From contig NZ_CP145886.1 of the NCBI RefSeq assembly GCF_038049935.1, forward strand, positions 2,302,501-2,366,500: a stretch of 64,000 bases of DNA. The letters run 5' to 3'. Numbering within the stretch: the stretch's first letter is position 1; the number at the start of each line of letters is the position of its first letter. Positions 26,111 through 35,468 of this stretch are shown here, piece by piece. The DNA comes from Rossellomorea sp. y25 (GTDB lineage Bacteria; Bacillota; Bacilli; Bacillales; Bacillaceae_B). Below the pieces are notes generated by a model that did not search any database, was not told where the DNA came from, and saw nothing but the letters and a program-made list of their open reading frames with translations. Position numbers and translations under genes: made by a program.

Positions 26111-26183
26111 AAATACTGTGCTTTCTCAGCACGGTTTTCTTTTACAGAAAAGCATACCCCGTATAGGTATGGAGGGTTGATAA
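26111..26183 (+). promoter_or_regulatory. copZ-copA spacer with a second CsoR-like palindrome
   Basis: GTGCT-TTCTC-AGCAC (a small hairpin near 26118-26133) is followed by TTTACA (26141) and by ATACCCCGTATAGGTAT at 26154-26170. This is close to the reverse complement of the csoR operator (ATACCCCATTATGGTAT). The palindrome abuts the copA binding site GGAGGG. It could be an internal operator that gives copA its own copper control. Confidence 0.5.
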
Positions 26184-28601
26184 ATGGCTCAGCATAAAGA
26201 AACCAGTATAGATATAACAGGAATGACTTGCGCTGCTTGTGCGAATCGAATCGAAAAAGGATTAAATAAAATGGACGGTGTAGAAAACGCATCGGTTAAC
26301 TTCGCGATGGAGAGAGCAGCGGTAAAATACAATCCAGAAGAAGTGAAACCAAGTGACCTTCAAAAAAGAATTCGGGATTTAGGTTATGACATACAACTTG
26401 AAAAAACCGAGTTTGATATTACCGGGATGACCTGCGCTGCTTGTTCTGCAAGAATCGAGAAAGTATTGAATAAACAAGAAGGAATACAACATGCAACGGT
26501 TAATTTAGCCTTAGAAAAAGCAACCATTGAGTATGCCCCCGGGACTATCACTACAGATCAAATCATTAAAAAGGTTGATTCAATTGGCTACGGTGCAACA
26601 GTGAAAAATGATGAAAATCAAGAAGAACAAACCGATCATAAACTTCAAGAGATTCAGAAGCAAAAACGTAAGTTCATATGGTCACTATTGTTATCTTTGC
26701 CCCTATTATGGTCAATGGTCAGTCATTTTGAATTTACATCTTTCATCCCATTACCGGATATCTTAATGAACCCTTGGATGCAAATGGCTTTAGCAACACC
26801 TGTACAATTTATTATCGGGAAACAGTTTTATACAGGGGCTTATAAAGCATTAAAGAACAATAGTGCCAATATGGATGTATTGGTTGCACTTGGTACATCT
26901 GCTGCTTACTTTTACAGTGTGTTCCTTGCTTATCAGTCCATTGGATCCGGAATGCATATGGTTGAGTTATATTTTGAAACAAGTGCCATTTTAATCACAC
27001 TCATTATTCTCGGAAAATTGTTTGAAGCCAAGGCGAAAGGTCGTTCTTCTGAAGCCATAAAGAAGCTTATGGGCCTTCAAGCGAAAACAGCAACGGTGGA
27101 AAGAGGCGGGAATGAAGTCGAAATTCCTTTAGAAGACGTTGTAGTTGGAGATATTGTATTCATCAAACCAGGTGAAAAAGTTCCTGTAGATGGAGAAGTC
27201 ATCGAAGGTCGTTCAGCACTTGATGAATCGATGATTACAGGAGAAAGCGTTCCGGTGGATAAATCTATAGGTGATACATTAATCGGTGCCACAATGAATA
27301 AAAACGGATTCCTTAAAATGAAAGCTACAAAGGTAGGTAGAGATACAGCTCTGGCACAAATTATCAAAGTGGTGGAGGATGCTCAAGGTTCCAAGGCTCC
27401 TATTCAACGGTTAGCGGATACAATATCGGGAATATTTGTCCCTATTGTTGTAGGGATTGCAGTCCTTACATTTCTTGTCTGGTACATTTGGGTTGAACCA
27501 GGTAATTTTGCAGAAGCACTTGAAAAACTTATTGCCGTACTTGTGATTGCCTGTCCATGTGCCCTTGGATTAGCGACCCCGACTTCGATAATGGCAGGTT
27601 CCGGGCGTTCAGCTGAATTCGGGATTCTCTTTAAAGGCGGAGAACATTTGGAATCCACTCATGGAATTACAACCGTTATACTCGACAAAACGGGTACTGT
27701 TACAAATGGTGAACCGGTTTTAACAGATGTAAAAGTGGAGACTGGTTTTAATGAAGAGGATTTTCTAGCTTTGGTTGGAGCGGTGGAACGGTCTTCTGAG
27801 CATCCACTTGCTGTTTCAATTGTTAAAGGCATTAAAGAAAAAGGGATTACTTTATTAGGTAGTGAAGATTTTGATGCCATACCAGGCTATGGTGTAAAAG
27901 CTAAAGTAGAAGGTACAGAGGTGGTCATCGGTACCACAAAATTGATGGAACAAGCGGGTGTTCACACCGATTACGTATTAGAAACAAAACAAGCTCTTGA
28001 AACAGAAGGGAAGACGGTTATGCTCGTTGCTATTAATGGGAACTATGCGGGCCTTGTCGCGGTAGCGGACACTATAAAAGATACTTCGAAACTAGCCATT
28101 CAACGGTTAAAGGATATGGAGTTAGAAGTCATAATGATTACTGGTGACAATCAGCGAACCGCTGAAGCAATTGCAAAGGAAGCTGGAATTCACCATGTAA
28201 TTGCGGAAGTATTACCTGAAGGAAAAGCAAGGGAAGTTCAAAAACTGCAGAAGGAAGGAAAGAAAGTCGCGATGGTCGGGGATGGAATTAATGATGCTCC
28301 TGCACTTGCCATGGCGGATATCGGAATGGCGATCGGTACAGGTACAGACGTTGCCATGGAAGCTGCCGATATTACACTTATCCGTGGCGACTTGCACAGT
28401 ATTGCCGATGCTATCTTCATGAGTAAGAAAACCATTCGTAATATTAAACAAAACTTGTTCTGGGCCTTGGCTTATAACTCACTGGGCATCCCCATTGCCG
28501 CAATGGGATTCTTAGCACCATGGCTTGCCGGAGCTGCAATGGCATTTAGTTCAGTGTCGGTTGTATTGAATGCCCTGAGATTGCAGAGAGTGAAGCTGTA
28601 A
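26184..28601 (+). CDS. copA: Copper-exporting P1B-type ATPase CopA
   Basis: 805 residues, the size of B. subtilis CopA. Two N-terminal HMA domains each carry GMTCAAC (near residues 12 and 80). The transmembrane metal site CPCALG is near 455, the phosphorylated Asp in DKTGT near 500, followed by HP (SSEHPLA), GDGINDAPAL and the late Asn of YNSLGIPIAA. It pumps Cu(I) out of the cell. Gene order csoR-copZ-copA is the classic Firmicutes operon, and it ends at a strong terminator. Confidence 0.97.
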   Translation: MAQHKETSIDITGMTCAACANRIEKGLNKMDGVENASVNFAMERAAVKYNPEEVKPSDLQKRIRDLGYDIQLEKTEFDITGMTCAACSARIEKVLNKQEGIQHATVNLALEKATIEYAPGTITTDQIIKKVDSIGYGATVKNDENQEEQTDHKLQEIQKQKRKFIWSLLLSLPLLWSMVSHFEFTSFIPLPDILMNPWMQMALATPVQFIIGKQFYTGAYKALKNNSANMDVLVALGTSAAYFYSVFLAYQSIGSGMHMVELYFETSAILITLIILGKLFEAKAKGRSSEAIKKLMGLQAKTATVERGGNEVEIPLEDVVVGDIVFIKPGEKVPVDGEVIEGRSALDESMITGESVPVDKSIGDTLIGATMNKNGFLKMKATKVGRDTALAQIIKVVEDAQGSKAPIQRLADTISGIFVPIVVGIAVLTFLVWYIWVEPGNFAEALEKLIAVLVIACPCALGLATPTSIMAGSGRSAEFGILFKGGEHLESTHGITTVILDKTGTVTNGEPVLTDVKVETGFNEEDFLALVGAVERSSEHPLAVSIVKGIKEKGITLLGSEDFDAIPGYGVKAKVEGTEVVIGTTKLMEQAGVHTDYVLETKQALETEGKTVMLVAINGNYAGLVAVADTIKDTSKLAIQRLKDMELEVIMITGDNQRTAEAIAKEAGIHHVIAEVLPEGKAREVQKLQKEGKKVAMVGDGINDAPALAMADIGMAIGTGTDVAMEAADITLIRGDLHSIADAIFMSKKTIRNIKQNLFWALAYNSLGIPIAAMGFLAPWLAGAAMAFSSVSVVLNALRLQRVKL

Positions 28602-28604
28602 ACT

Positions 28605-28645
28605 TAAAAGAGATCAAAGGATTGAATCCTTTGATCTCTTTTAAT
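28605..28645 (+). terminator. Terminator of the copper operon
   Basis: AAAAGAGATCAAAGGATT and its near-perfect complement form a long stem followed by TTTTAAT; it may also serve the convergent minus-strand gene. Confidence 0.9.
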
Positions 28646-28661
28646 GTTCAGAACCTATTAT

Positions 28662-28997
28662 TTATCGATCAGTTTCCCTAAACTTGATATCAATCAGTTT
28701 CTCGGTATCCGTTTCAAACTGAATGTCCACAAACACACCAAATTCTTTACCGCCACGTTTTAACCATAGCTTAAACTTCTCGGTTGATACCTTTGATCCG
28801 TTTTCCTTCCCAATATGAAGATAGTCGACGATCGCAGCATCAGGATATTTCTCTTTCGTCTTTTTCACTGCCAGACTTCCCCATTTAGCATAGGAGGGAA
28901 TCTCTTGTTGAGCGTGTACGGGTTTCACGTCAAGTATTGCCGTGTTGGCAATAAAATTCATGCAAAGCACGATTGACACATACAGTTTCATTTTCAA
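28662..28997 (-). CDS. Secreted DUF3889-like protein
   Basis: 111 residues with an N-terminal signal peptide (MKMKLYVSIVLCMNFIANTA, cleavage likely after VHA near residue 29). The mature part has the DUF3889 pattern YAKWGSLAVKKTKEKYPDA, IVDYLHIGKE and a C-terminal KLWLKRGGKEFGVFV. It is probably exported; the function is unknown. The gene converges on copA. A weak purine stretch (AAGAAGGTTATTGTATTGAAA) precedes the ATG. Confidence 0.75.
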   Translation of the reverse strand: MKMKLYVSIVLCMNFIANTAILDVKPVHAQQEIPSYAKWGSLAVKKTKEKYPDAAIVDYLHIGKENGSKVSTEKFKLWLKRGGKEFGVFVDIQFETDTEKLIDIKFRETDR

Positions 28998-29192
28998 TAC
29001 AATAACCTTCTTTTTATCTTATAGGTTGTCTAGTCTAGCTGAAATTATTCTGCATTCTGCATTTTCCATTTAACTTACAATTACATAAGAAATGAAATTT
29101 TTCTTTTAGTTAGAATATTCTTTACTTACTCAGCATAAAATCTTAAACTGTGGATGAGGAAGAAAATCTTTCCATCTAAATGAAAGGGGGCG

Positions 29193-29264
29193 ATGACGAT
29201 GATTAAAATCGTCGATGCAATGCAAAAAATCACTGAGGATGAGGTTAAATATATTAAAACCTAG
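29193..29264 (+). CDS. Putative 23-codon leader ORF
   Basis: A short frame (MTMIKIVDAMQKITEDEV plus five residues) has AAAGGGGG 6 to 12 nt before its two ATG codons. It stops 15 nt before the large GNAT-fusion gene, whose own binding site GTAGGAGG follows at once. It could be a translated leader, a tiny protein or chance. It is given because the binding site is strong. Confidence 0.3.
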   Translation: MTMIKIVDAMQKITEDEVKYIKT

Positions 29265-29278
29265 CGTAGGAGGACATT

Positions 29279-32200
29279 ATGAAGACGACGCTTGAGCAAG
29301 TGAAAATCGTAGAATATCATGAAGGTTTAGCAAAAGGGATCGCAAAAATGTGGAATGAAAGCCGTGAAAACTGGGGTGGGGATTCCGTTGTCACAACGGA
29401 ACAAGACGTGAAAGACAAAGAAGCTAACTCCACGAATCTCCATTTATTTATAGCGATGGTGGGAGATGAGGTGGCCGGTTACTGCGGATTATCTGAATAT
29501 CGAGAGGATGAAGGTGCCCTTTACATCCCTCTTCTGAACGTGCACCCCAATTATCAAGGCTTGAAGATCGGTAAACAACTCGTATTGAAAGCAGTAGAAA
29601 AAACTGTTGAATTAAAATGGCCAAGACTTGATCTATTTACGTGGGCGGGTAATACAAAAGCCGTACCCCTATATAAAAAATGCGGATTCTTCTGGGAAGA
29701 TCGCGATGACACTGTTCATCTAATGAATTTTATCCCGATGGTGCTCCAAATTGACTGGCTGAAGTCGTTTTTTGAGAAGCATGATTGGTATACAACCAGT
29801 CAGCGCCTGATTGAAATCAAACCAGACGGCCTGAAAGATAAAGACCATACGTATTATGAATACAGATGGGAAGCGGGTGATGAGTTCGTCCGTATTCAAT
29901 TTGAACGAACCGGGCGAGGCATTCGTTTAATCGAAACGCAGGATTTATTATTAGAAATGAAGCTTCCTGACTTCAAGATGCTCGAGAAAAAAGAACACTA
30001 TGTGACGTATCATATAGAAAATCGCAAAGAGAACCCAGTTGAAATCTCCCTAAGAGGAGTATCATCTTCACATGTACAGCATGAATTCCATAAGAGCGTT
30101 TTAGTGAAAAAGAATTGGTTGGGGCAATTCCCTATAATGCTCACTATGCCAACCAGGCAACCAAGTCCTTGGAAGAAGCACCCGACTGTTGGGGTGACAG
30201 TTGAATTTGACGGTCAATCAGTCCCTCTTACCCTAGGGATATTTCCTAAACAAGCGGGGAAGCTTCAGTTAAGAACGGTAAAGAAGAATTGGAAACCCCA
30301 TGGAAAAGGAATGCTCTATCTCGACTTAGAAAGCCAATTAAAAGAAGAAACTACCTGGACGATCAAACTGCCTGTAAATAAGGTATTGGATTGGGAAACA
30401 TCAAAAGTGATGGCAAAAATCGAAGGGAATAAGAGAGTTTCGATACCAATTCCGGTCCAGCTTTTGAAGAATGGCTTTTTGTCAGAAGAAATAAATGTAG
30501 AGGTTGAACAGAAAAACGGGGAAGTGACTGCTTTTGCCACTCGGCTGTCATTGGCTCTACCAGGTTTTGGGGCGAAATTTGGTGGAGAAACAGACGAGCA
30601 TTGGTCAGGGTTCAATGGCCCACATTATGTTGAGATTGAAAAACGGAACCATATCGTTAAAATTGGGTCTATGAGTTCAACCCAAGATCCGATAACGTTC
30701 TTCACACCTAAATTTGGAAAACCATACAGTGAAGAATTTTCCAAGAAAGAAGCATCCTCTGTGGAGTATATTGAGCTTCCTGAAGCATTTGTGATCAAAA
30801 CGACTTTAGAATCCGATGCCTTTTCGTCTATGCTTCTGAATACGTATTTTACTATTTACGGTGATGGCTTAGTGGAAATCAAGCATGAAGTGGTGAATAC
30901 CGGAGGAGAAGAAAGGAAGCATCTTTCCCTCATTCAGCCTGTTTTTATAAGCTTTGAAGGAATGGCTATCCCACAAAGGAATGGAGTCTTAGTCGGGAAT
31001 GAGTCACTTGTTCCATTTATGGAATACATTCGAGACAAGGATTTGACTGAACGATGGATTTTCACAAGTTCTTCCTTGGGAGATACAATCGGGCTTGCTT
31101 GGCCGAAAGCAGCCCTTGGAAGAAAAGATGATTGGCGAATGGCTCTGGAATATGAAATCGACCGGATTCAACCCCGGGAGGAAATGTGTTTAGGTCCGAT
31201 CCAGGTCGGAATCAACACGTCTAACCACTGGTCTAAGTGGCGGGAATTGGTGGGTGGATATGAAGAAGCAACGAAAGAGCTACCTTTGTATACTCTAGAA
31301 AAAGCCGGTGGGGAGGTTATTTCGTCTGTTGGTGAAAGGGTAGATTATTTTTTCAGTTCCATGCTGACCCCTTATATTCATGGTGAATTTACCATTCAAT
31401 CAGAAAATGAAACATTTGTGAAAGAAGTGAGTAAAGCAGAGTCAGTAACACGTTTGAATCTTGGGATTGAACATGCATCACCAGGAGTGAAATGGGTAGC
31501 TGGGGAATTCCATTCCCAAAGTCATTTCGGAAAAGTAGAATCTCTGCAACTCGTTAAGGGTAAGAGGGAGGTAAAGGTTGAGGGGAACGAGGATGTCTGG
31601 TCTGTAGATAATGGCGTCATTTCGTTTAAAGCGTCATCTGAATATTATCCTGGTATCTATTCATTATCGATTGATGGTAATGAAACCTTGGATCATCAAT
31701 ATCCAATCCCGGGTCCAAGGGCGTGGTGGAACCCATGGGGGGGAGGTATCAGATACTCTTTCCAAGCCGTTAGTTCCTATTCAATGTTGAAAGAGAAGAC
31801 CGCAATAGGATCTGTAACAAAGTTGGATCAACATGGCCATCAGTGGGCAGGGATTTGTTTGACAACAGAATTCAAGGAGCATGAAAAGATGAAGGGGATT
31901 GTTCTTCGTCAATATGCGTTAACACTTCCAGAAGTGCCGGTACTGGCTGTATACGCAGAGATTCAGCAGAATTCGGGAAGGACGTTTACTGAAGAGTTGC
32001 TGGATTTGGAGGCTTTCTTCAAGACCGGTGAGACATTAACATCCAGTTTCGTTAAACTTCCAACACAAGGAATTTTTCATAAATACTATGCAGGAGCAGA
32101 GGAATTCGTATTGAGAGATACACCTTTTGTTACGATTGGATCAGATGAACATCAAGAAACTGTAACGTTCGTTCATTCAAACACGAGAAAACTGTCAGAA

Positions 32201-32356
32201 GCTTATTTGAACCAAGATGTGCTCCTAGTTGCGTCAACAAACAAGTGGTCTGCAGCAACGGGTGAAACCATCGTTGTAGAACCGAGTATCCTATTTTACG
32301 GTGAAACACAGTCTACACAAGCCATCAAACCACTGCAACACATCAAATTCACTTAA
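29279..32356 (+). CDS. GNAT acetyltransferase fused to a large uncharacterised beta-rich region
   Basis: 1025 residues. The first ~150 form a complete GNAT domain with the acetyl-CoA loop VHPNYQGLKIGKQL near 94-107 and the late NTKAVPLYKKCGFFWEDRDD. The remaining ~870 residues are rich in beta-strand and aromatics (PGPRAWWNPWGGGIRYSF near 815, TEEHWSGFNGPHYVE-like segment near 440). They resemble a series of beta-sandwich or carbohydrate-active folds, but I recognise no family. There is no signal peptide or membrane segment. GTAGGAGGACATT precedes ATG 29279. It is a single-gene unit ending at a strong terminator. Substrate unknown. Confidence 0.75.
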   Translation: MKTTLEQVKIVEYHEGLAKGIAKMWNESRENWGGDSVVTTEQDVKDKEANSTNLHLFIAMVGDEVAGYCGLSEYREDEGALYIPLLNVHPNYQGLKIGKQLVLKAVEKTVELKWPRLDLFTWAGNTKAVPLYKKCGFFWEDRDDTVHLMNFIPMVLQIDWLKSFFEKHDWYTTSQRLIEIKPDGLKDKDHTYYEYRWEAGDEFVRIQFERTGRGIRLIETQDLLLEMKLPDFKMLEKKEHYVTYHIENRKENPVEISLRGVSSSHVQHEFHKSVLVKKNWLGQFPIMLTMPTRQPSPWKKHPTVGVTVEFDGQSVPLTLGIFPKQAGKLQLRTVKKNWKPHGKGMLYLDLESQLKEETTWTIKLPVNKVLDWETSKVMAKIEGNKRVSIPIPVQLLKNGFLSEEINVEVEQKNGEVTAFATRLSLALPGFGAKFGGETDEHWSGFNGPHYVEIEKRNHIVKIGSMSSTQDPITFFTPKFGKPYSEEFSKKEASSVEYIELPEAFVIKTTLESDAFSSMLLNTYFTIYGDGLVEIKHEVVNTGGEERKHLSLIQPVFISFEGMAIPQRNGVLVGNESLVPFMEYIRDKDLTERWIFTSSSLGDTIGLAWPKAALGRKDDWRMALEYEIDRIQPREEMCLGPIQVGINTSNHWSKWRELVGGYEEATKELPLYTLEKAGGEVISSVGERVDYFFSSMLTPYIHGEFTIQSENETFVKEVSKAESVTRLNLGIEHASPGVKWVAGEFHSQSHFGKVESLQLVKGKREVKVEGNEDVWSVDNGVISFKASSEYYPGIYSLSIDGNETLDHQYPIPGPRAWWNPWGGGIRYSFQAVSSYSMLKEKTAIGSVTKLDQHGHQWAGICLTTEFKEHEKMKGIVLRQYALTLPEVPVLAVYAEIQQNSGRTFTEELLDLEAFFKTGETLTSSFVKLPTQGIFHKYYAGAEEFVLRDTPFVTIGSDEHQETVTFVHSNTRKLSEAYLNQDVLLVASTNKWSAATGETIVVEPSILFYGETQSTQAIKPLQHIKFT

Positions 32357-32361
32357 CAACT

Positions 32362-32398
32362 GCGCGAACCTACTAAATAGTAGGTTCGCGTTTTTTTG
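32362..32398 (+). terminator. Terminator of the GNAT-fusion gene
   Basis: Perfect 13-bp stem CGCGAACCTACTA-AA-TAGTAGGTTCGCG followed by T7. Confidence 0.93.
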
Positions 32399-32404
32399 GG
32401 GATC

Positions 32405-32473
32405 AGGGACGGACCTTTAAAAGTTAAAAGACGCCGATGAATGGGGATTTTGGCTTTTTAGAGGTCCGTCCCT
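32405..32473. repeat. Inverted pair of the dodecamer AGGGACGGACCT
   Basis: AGGGACGGACCT at 32405-32416 and its exact complement AGGTCCGTCCCT at 32462-32473 face each other 45 bp apart, so the transcript could fold into a 12-bp stem. The pair lies between the GNAT-fusion terminator and tatA. Confidence 0.75.
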
Positions 32474-32482
32474 ATATACTAA

Positions 32483-32674
32483 TTATTTATCTTGAGTAAT
32501 ATTCTTCTCACCTTGATCTTTGTCTTTGTCGTCCTCCATCAATCCACTTACCGCCTGTTTAAATTCTCTCAAAGACATACCGGCAGCTTTTCCGAGCTGT
32601 GGAAGTTTGCTTGGTCCAAAGAACAGGAGTGCAACGAACAAGATTATCGCTATTTCACCGAAGCCTAGGTTCAT
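32483..32674 (-). CDS. tatA: Sec-independent translocase protein TatA
   Basis: A 63-residue protein with the TatA layout: one N-terminal helix (FGEIAIILFVALLFFGPSKL), the FGP hinge, an amphipathic helix with LGKAAGMSLREFK, and a charged tail. It oligomerises with TatC to export folded proteins carrying twin-Arg signals. No tatC is adjacent; it must be elsewhere or this is an additional TatA. GTGAGGAAATCAAA precedes the ATG. Confidence 0.92.
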   Translation of the reverse strand: MNLGFGEIAIILFVALLFFGPSKLPQLGKAAGMSLREFKQAVSGLMEDDKDKDQGEKNITQDK

Positions 32675-32730
32675 TTTGATTTCCTCACTTTATTATAGAA
32701 GTAGTATTTGAAAGGCAACATTGCTTTAGC

Positions 32731-32925
32731 TTACTTTAAGTCGAATATTTCAACAATGTCTTTCCACTTAATCATCATATCCCAAGAGAATCGAGGGACG
32801 GATGAGATGATGCTATTTCCGCTCATTTCTGCAGATACCAATATGGTACCGACAAAACTAAGTATGAAAAGGGAACAGAAGATGTAACAAGCAATGGATT
32901 CCTTACGATATTCATAATTTCTCAT
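32731..32925 (-). CDS. Small single-helix membrane protein (64 aa)
   Basis: MRNYEYRKESIACYIFCSLF starts a protein with one membrane helix (about 10-32) and a C-terminal part ending in WKDIVEIFDLK. The ATG at 32925 follows GAGGTGTATTCAA; the in-frame ATG five codons upstream has no such site. No family recognised. It lies upstream of tatA on the same strand, 56 nt apart, so the two could share a transcript. An AGGGACGGAT-like stretch is inside the gene (about 32794). Confidence 0.55.
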   Translation of the reverse strand: MRNYEYRKESIACYIFCSLFILSFVGTILVSAEMSGNSIISSVPRFSWDMMIKWKDIVEIFDLK

Positions 32926-33052
32926 TTGAATACACCTCATTTTTATTTAGTTTTCAATGATCAATATTTTTTTATAATTGGGCAATACAAATAGACCCTT
33001 AACTATAATGAAAAAAAAGTTTATGACCAAATGTTATTTATGAATGTAAGAA

Positions 33053-33379
33053 TCAGAGGTAATTTGAGTGGTACATGACAACTTCAAGAAAGCCCAATGA
33101 ATCTGGGAAGATAGCAGCATTAGACACACTTCCTGATAAAGGGATCAACCTGAATTGTAATGTAGGAAGGATTGTAGCTTTGTTAGAAGTCATACCATCT
33201 TGTTTCTGGCCCAGGGAAGGGACCACGTCGAGGATCATATCTGCATCGGTTAAATGCACATGGTCAGAAATAGTAGCCACATCATCAATACTTGTCAAAG
33301 TCGGGCTTTGATTCTGTTGTTGAACGGGAACTGTCCCAAACATCATGCACAACACCATCAATAATAAAAATCTCACCAC
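33053..33379 (-). CDS. Putative exported protein of unknown function (108 aa)
   Basis: A hydrophobic N-terminus (RFLLLMVLCMMFGTVPV) looks like a signal peptide or anchor. It is followed by a Gln/Ser/Thr-rich stretch and a mixed beta-type region ending in LEVVMYHSNYL. The start is uncertain: GGGAGGTGA favours a GTG near 33379, but an ATG at 33397 is in frame. No family recognised and no close neighbour in the same direction. The frame could be non-coding. Confidence 0.4.
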   Translation of the reverse strand: MVRFLLLMVLCMMFGTVPVQQQNQSPTLTSIDDVATISDHVHLTDADMILDVVPSLGQKQDGMTSNKATILPTLQFRLIPLSGSVSNAAIFPDSLGFLEVVMYHSNYL

Positions 33380-33467
33380 AGTCACCTCACCTCCCAAGAT
33401 AATATTAAAACTAATTATATCTTATATTCCCCCGGTGTCTATAACTTCTTAAATGAATGTAAGAAGC

Positions 33468-33532
33468 ACGGACCTCCAATTGACAAAAACTTGGATAATC
33501 CGGATAGTATAGAGATATAGAGGTCCGTCCCT
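33468..33532. repeat. Second inverted pair of the dodecamer (one arm decayed)
   Basis: AGGTCCGTCCCT at 33521-33532 is an exact inverted copy. A partial partner, ACGGACCT, lies at 33468-33475, about 45 bp away as in the pair at 32405-32473. It lies in the gap downstream of guaC. Confidence 0.65.
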
Positions 33533-33535
33533 AAT

Positions 33536-33566
33536 AAAAAGAGCCGGATACGAATGTATCCGGCCC
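33536..33566 (-). terminator. Terminator after guaC (minus strand)
   Basis: GGGCCGGATACATTCGTATCCGGCTC forms a stem (GCCGGATAC/GTATCCGGC) on the minus strand followed by TTTTTATTAG. Confidence 0.85.
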
Positions 33567-33586
33567 AAGTCATGTTTAATAAGAGA

Positions 33587-34570
33587 TTAATATACTTTGT
33601 CTCCGTTGAAAATTGAATTTTTCACTACTACATAATCTACTGTCCGGATTGCTTCAAGCTTTGTACCGCCAGCATAGGAGATAGAGGATTGAAGATCTTG
33701 TTCCATTTCGACCAATGTATGTTCCAGCGATCCTTTATGTTCAACAAACATTTTTTTACCTTCAACATTTTTCTTTTCGCCTTTTTGGAACTCTGAAGCT
33801 GATCCAAAGTATTCTTTGAATAGCTTGCCATCTTTTTCGATTGTATCTCCTGGAGACTCTTCATGACCTGCGAATAGGGAGCCGATCATCACCATGGACG
33901 CACCGAAACGAATGGATTTTGCAATATCACCGTGGGTACGGATACCCCCATCAGCGATGATTGGTTTTGTAGCGGCTTTTGCGCACCAACGAAGGGCAGC
34001 CAGCTGCCAGCCGCCTGTACCAAAGCCTGTTTTGATTTTCGTGATACATACTTTCCCTGGTCCGATTCCCACTTTTGTGGCGTCGGCACCAGCATGTTCC
34101 AATTCTCTGACAGCTTCAGGAGTACCTACGTTCCCAGCAATCACAAAGCTTTCTGGTACGTGCTTTTTAATGTGTTGAATCATGCTGATTACAGCATTGG
34201 AGTGACCATGTGCAATATCGATTGTAATAAACTCCGGTGTCAGCTTTTCTTCCGCTAACTGCTTTACAAATGCATATTCTTCTTCTTTTACTCCTACAGA
34301 GATAGAAGAAATCAATCCGCGAGCTTTCATATCTTTAATAAATGAAATTCGTTTTTCAGGCTCAAAGCGATGCATGATATAGAAATAATTATTTTCAGCT
34401 AAGTATACAGCGATTTTTTCATCAATAATGGTTTGCATATTGGCAGGAACAACCGGTAATTTGAACGTATGTCCACCCAGTGTCACACTTGTATCACATT
34501 CAGAGCGGCTATTCACCACGCATTTTGCAGGAATTAATTGAATATCTTCGTAATCAAACACATTTTCCAT
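33587..34570 (-). CDS. guaC: GMP reductase GuaC
   Basis: A 327-residue TIM-barrel enzyme of the IMPDH/GMPR family that converts GMP to IMP with NADPH. The catalytic Cys is in [17 protein letters not shown]. The N-terminal [13 protein letters not shown] and the [20 protein letters not shown] phosphate loop fit GuaC. Length matches the 326 residues I recall for B. subtilis. ATG 34570 follows AGGGGTGTAATA. Upstream on the minus strand, GGACGAACATT (34612-34622) resembles one PurR half-site, but the partner is not at the usual distance. Confidence 0.95.
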   Translation of the reverse strand: MENVFDYEDIQLIPAKCVVNSRSECDTSVTLGGHTFKLPVVPANMQTIIDEKIAVYLAENNYFYIMHRFEPEKRISFIKDMKARGLISSISVGVKEEEYAFVKQLAEEKLTPEFITIDIAHGHSNAVISMIQHIKKHVPESFVIAGNVGTPEAVRELEHAGADATKVGIGPGKVCITKIKTGFGTGGWQLAALRWCAKAATKPIIADGGIRTHGDIAKSIRFGASMVMIGSLFAGHEESPGDTIEKDGKLFKEYFGSASEFQKGEKKNVEGKKMFVEHKGSLEHTLVEMEQDLQSSISYAGGTKLEAIRTVDYVVVKNSIFNGDKVY

Positions 34571-34836
34571 TATTACACCCCTAAACACGAATATTAAAGT
34601 TTGGTTGTTTTATAAATGTTCGTCCATAAGGTAATTTACATCATTTTCTTATCAATGTCAAAGATTTTTATCATTTTAAGTGAAAAGGCTTTGGATTTTG
34701 GCACAGGTATTGATTCAACAAGTATTTAAGCGTTTGCAAATAAGAGTTTAAAAACACACTGAAAGAGAGACTATGTTACAGTATAAAGAAGAAGGGCTTA
34801 TGAACAAATCTGTATAACAGTAAAGGTGGTTAAGCT

Positions 34837-35388
34837 ATGTACTGGGTAATCGCTCTATTCGATGAAAAGACTGAAGAGTTGATACAAGAAATATGGAAGG
34901 AACTGACCGTTAAAAATATTTCTTACTATGAGGAAGAAATCAACGATGCACGGCCCCACATTACGATAGGGAGTTATAAAGAATTAGATAAACAAACATA
35001 CATAAACGCATTAGAGGAGTATTATGAGCATAAAAAACCAATCGATATCACCCTCAACACCGTAGGGTCATTCCTAAACTTCGGAACTCTATTTTTCTCC
35101 CCGACCATCACAAGAGAACTACTTAACTTTCATACGGATCATCATGATTTCTTTCACCAATTCAATGAAACCGCTAATCCACTCTATCTTCCTGACAACT
35201 GGATCCCACACTGCACTTTAGCCAATAAGCTTTCACCGGAAAAATTATCTCAGGGCTTCAAGCATTGTTTAGAAAGAGGAGACTCCATTGAAGGGAAAAT
35301 AACAGGAATTGCCTTAATTGAACTCATCGATGATTCCAAGGATTGCATAGAGGCTCCGATTGTTTATTCAAAGTCACTACTGGAATAA
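34837..35388 (+). CDS. 2'-5' RNA ligase family (2H phosphoesterase) protein
   Basis: A 183-residue protein with two HxT-type motifs, RPHITIG near residue 47 and PHCTLA near 127, which form the active site of 2H phosphoesterases. The family includes LigT/ThpR cyclic phosphodiesterases; the Bacillus members have no firm substrate. AAAGGTGGTTAAGCT precedes ATG 34837. Single gene. Confidence 0.85.
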   Translation: MYWVIALFDEKTEELIQEIWKELTVKNISYYEEEINDARPHITIGSYKELDKQTYINALEEYYEHKKPIDITLNTVGSFLNFGTLFFSPTITRELLNFHTDHHDFFHQFNETANPLYLPDNWIPHCTLANKLSPEKLSQGFKHCLERGDSIEGKITGIALIELIDDSKDCIEAPIVYSKSLLE

Positions 35389-35468
35389 AATGAATCATTA
35401 TTTGCAGTGGCGTTTTTTGGTTGATTATGGTAACCTGGCGGAGAACGATTCTTCCAGGAGGAACACCA

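Noticed and set aside
34573..34625. PurR box pair upstream of guaC
   Set aside because: One CGAAC half-site is present, but the possible second half lies about 26 bp away instead of 16-17, so only one weak half-site is noted in the gene entry.
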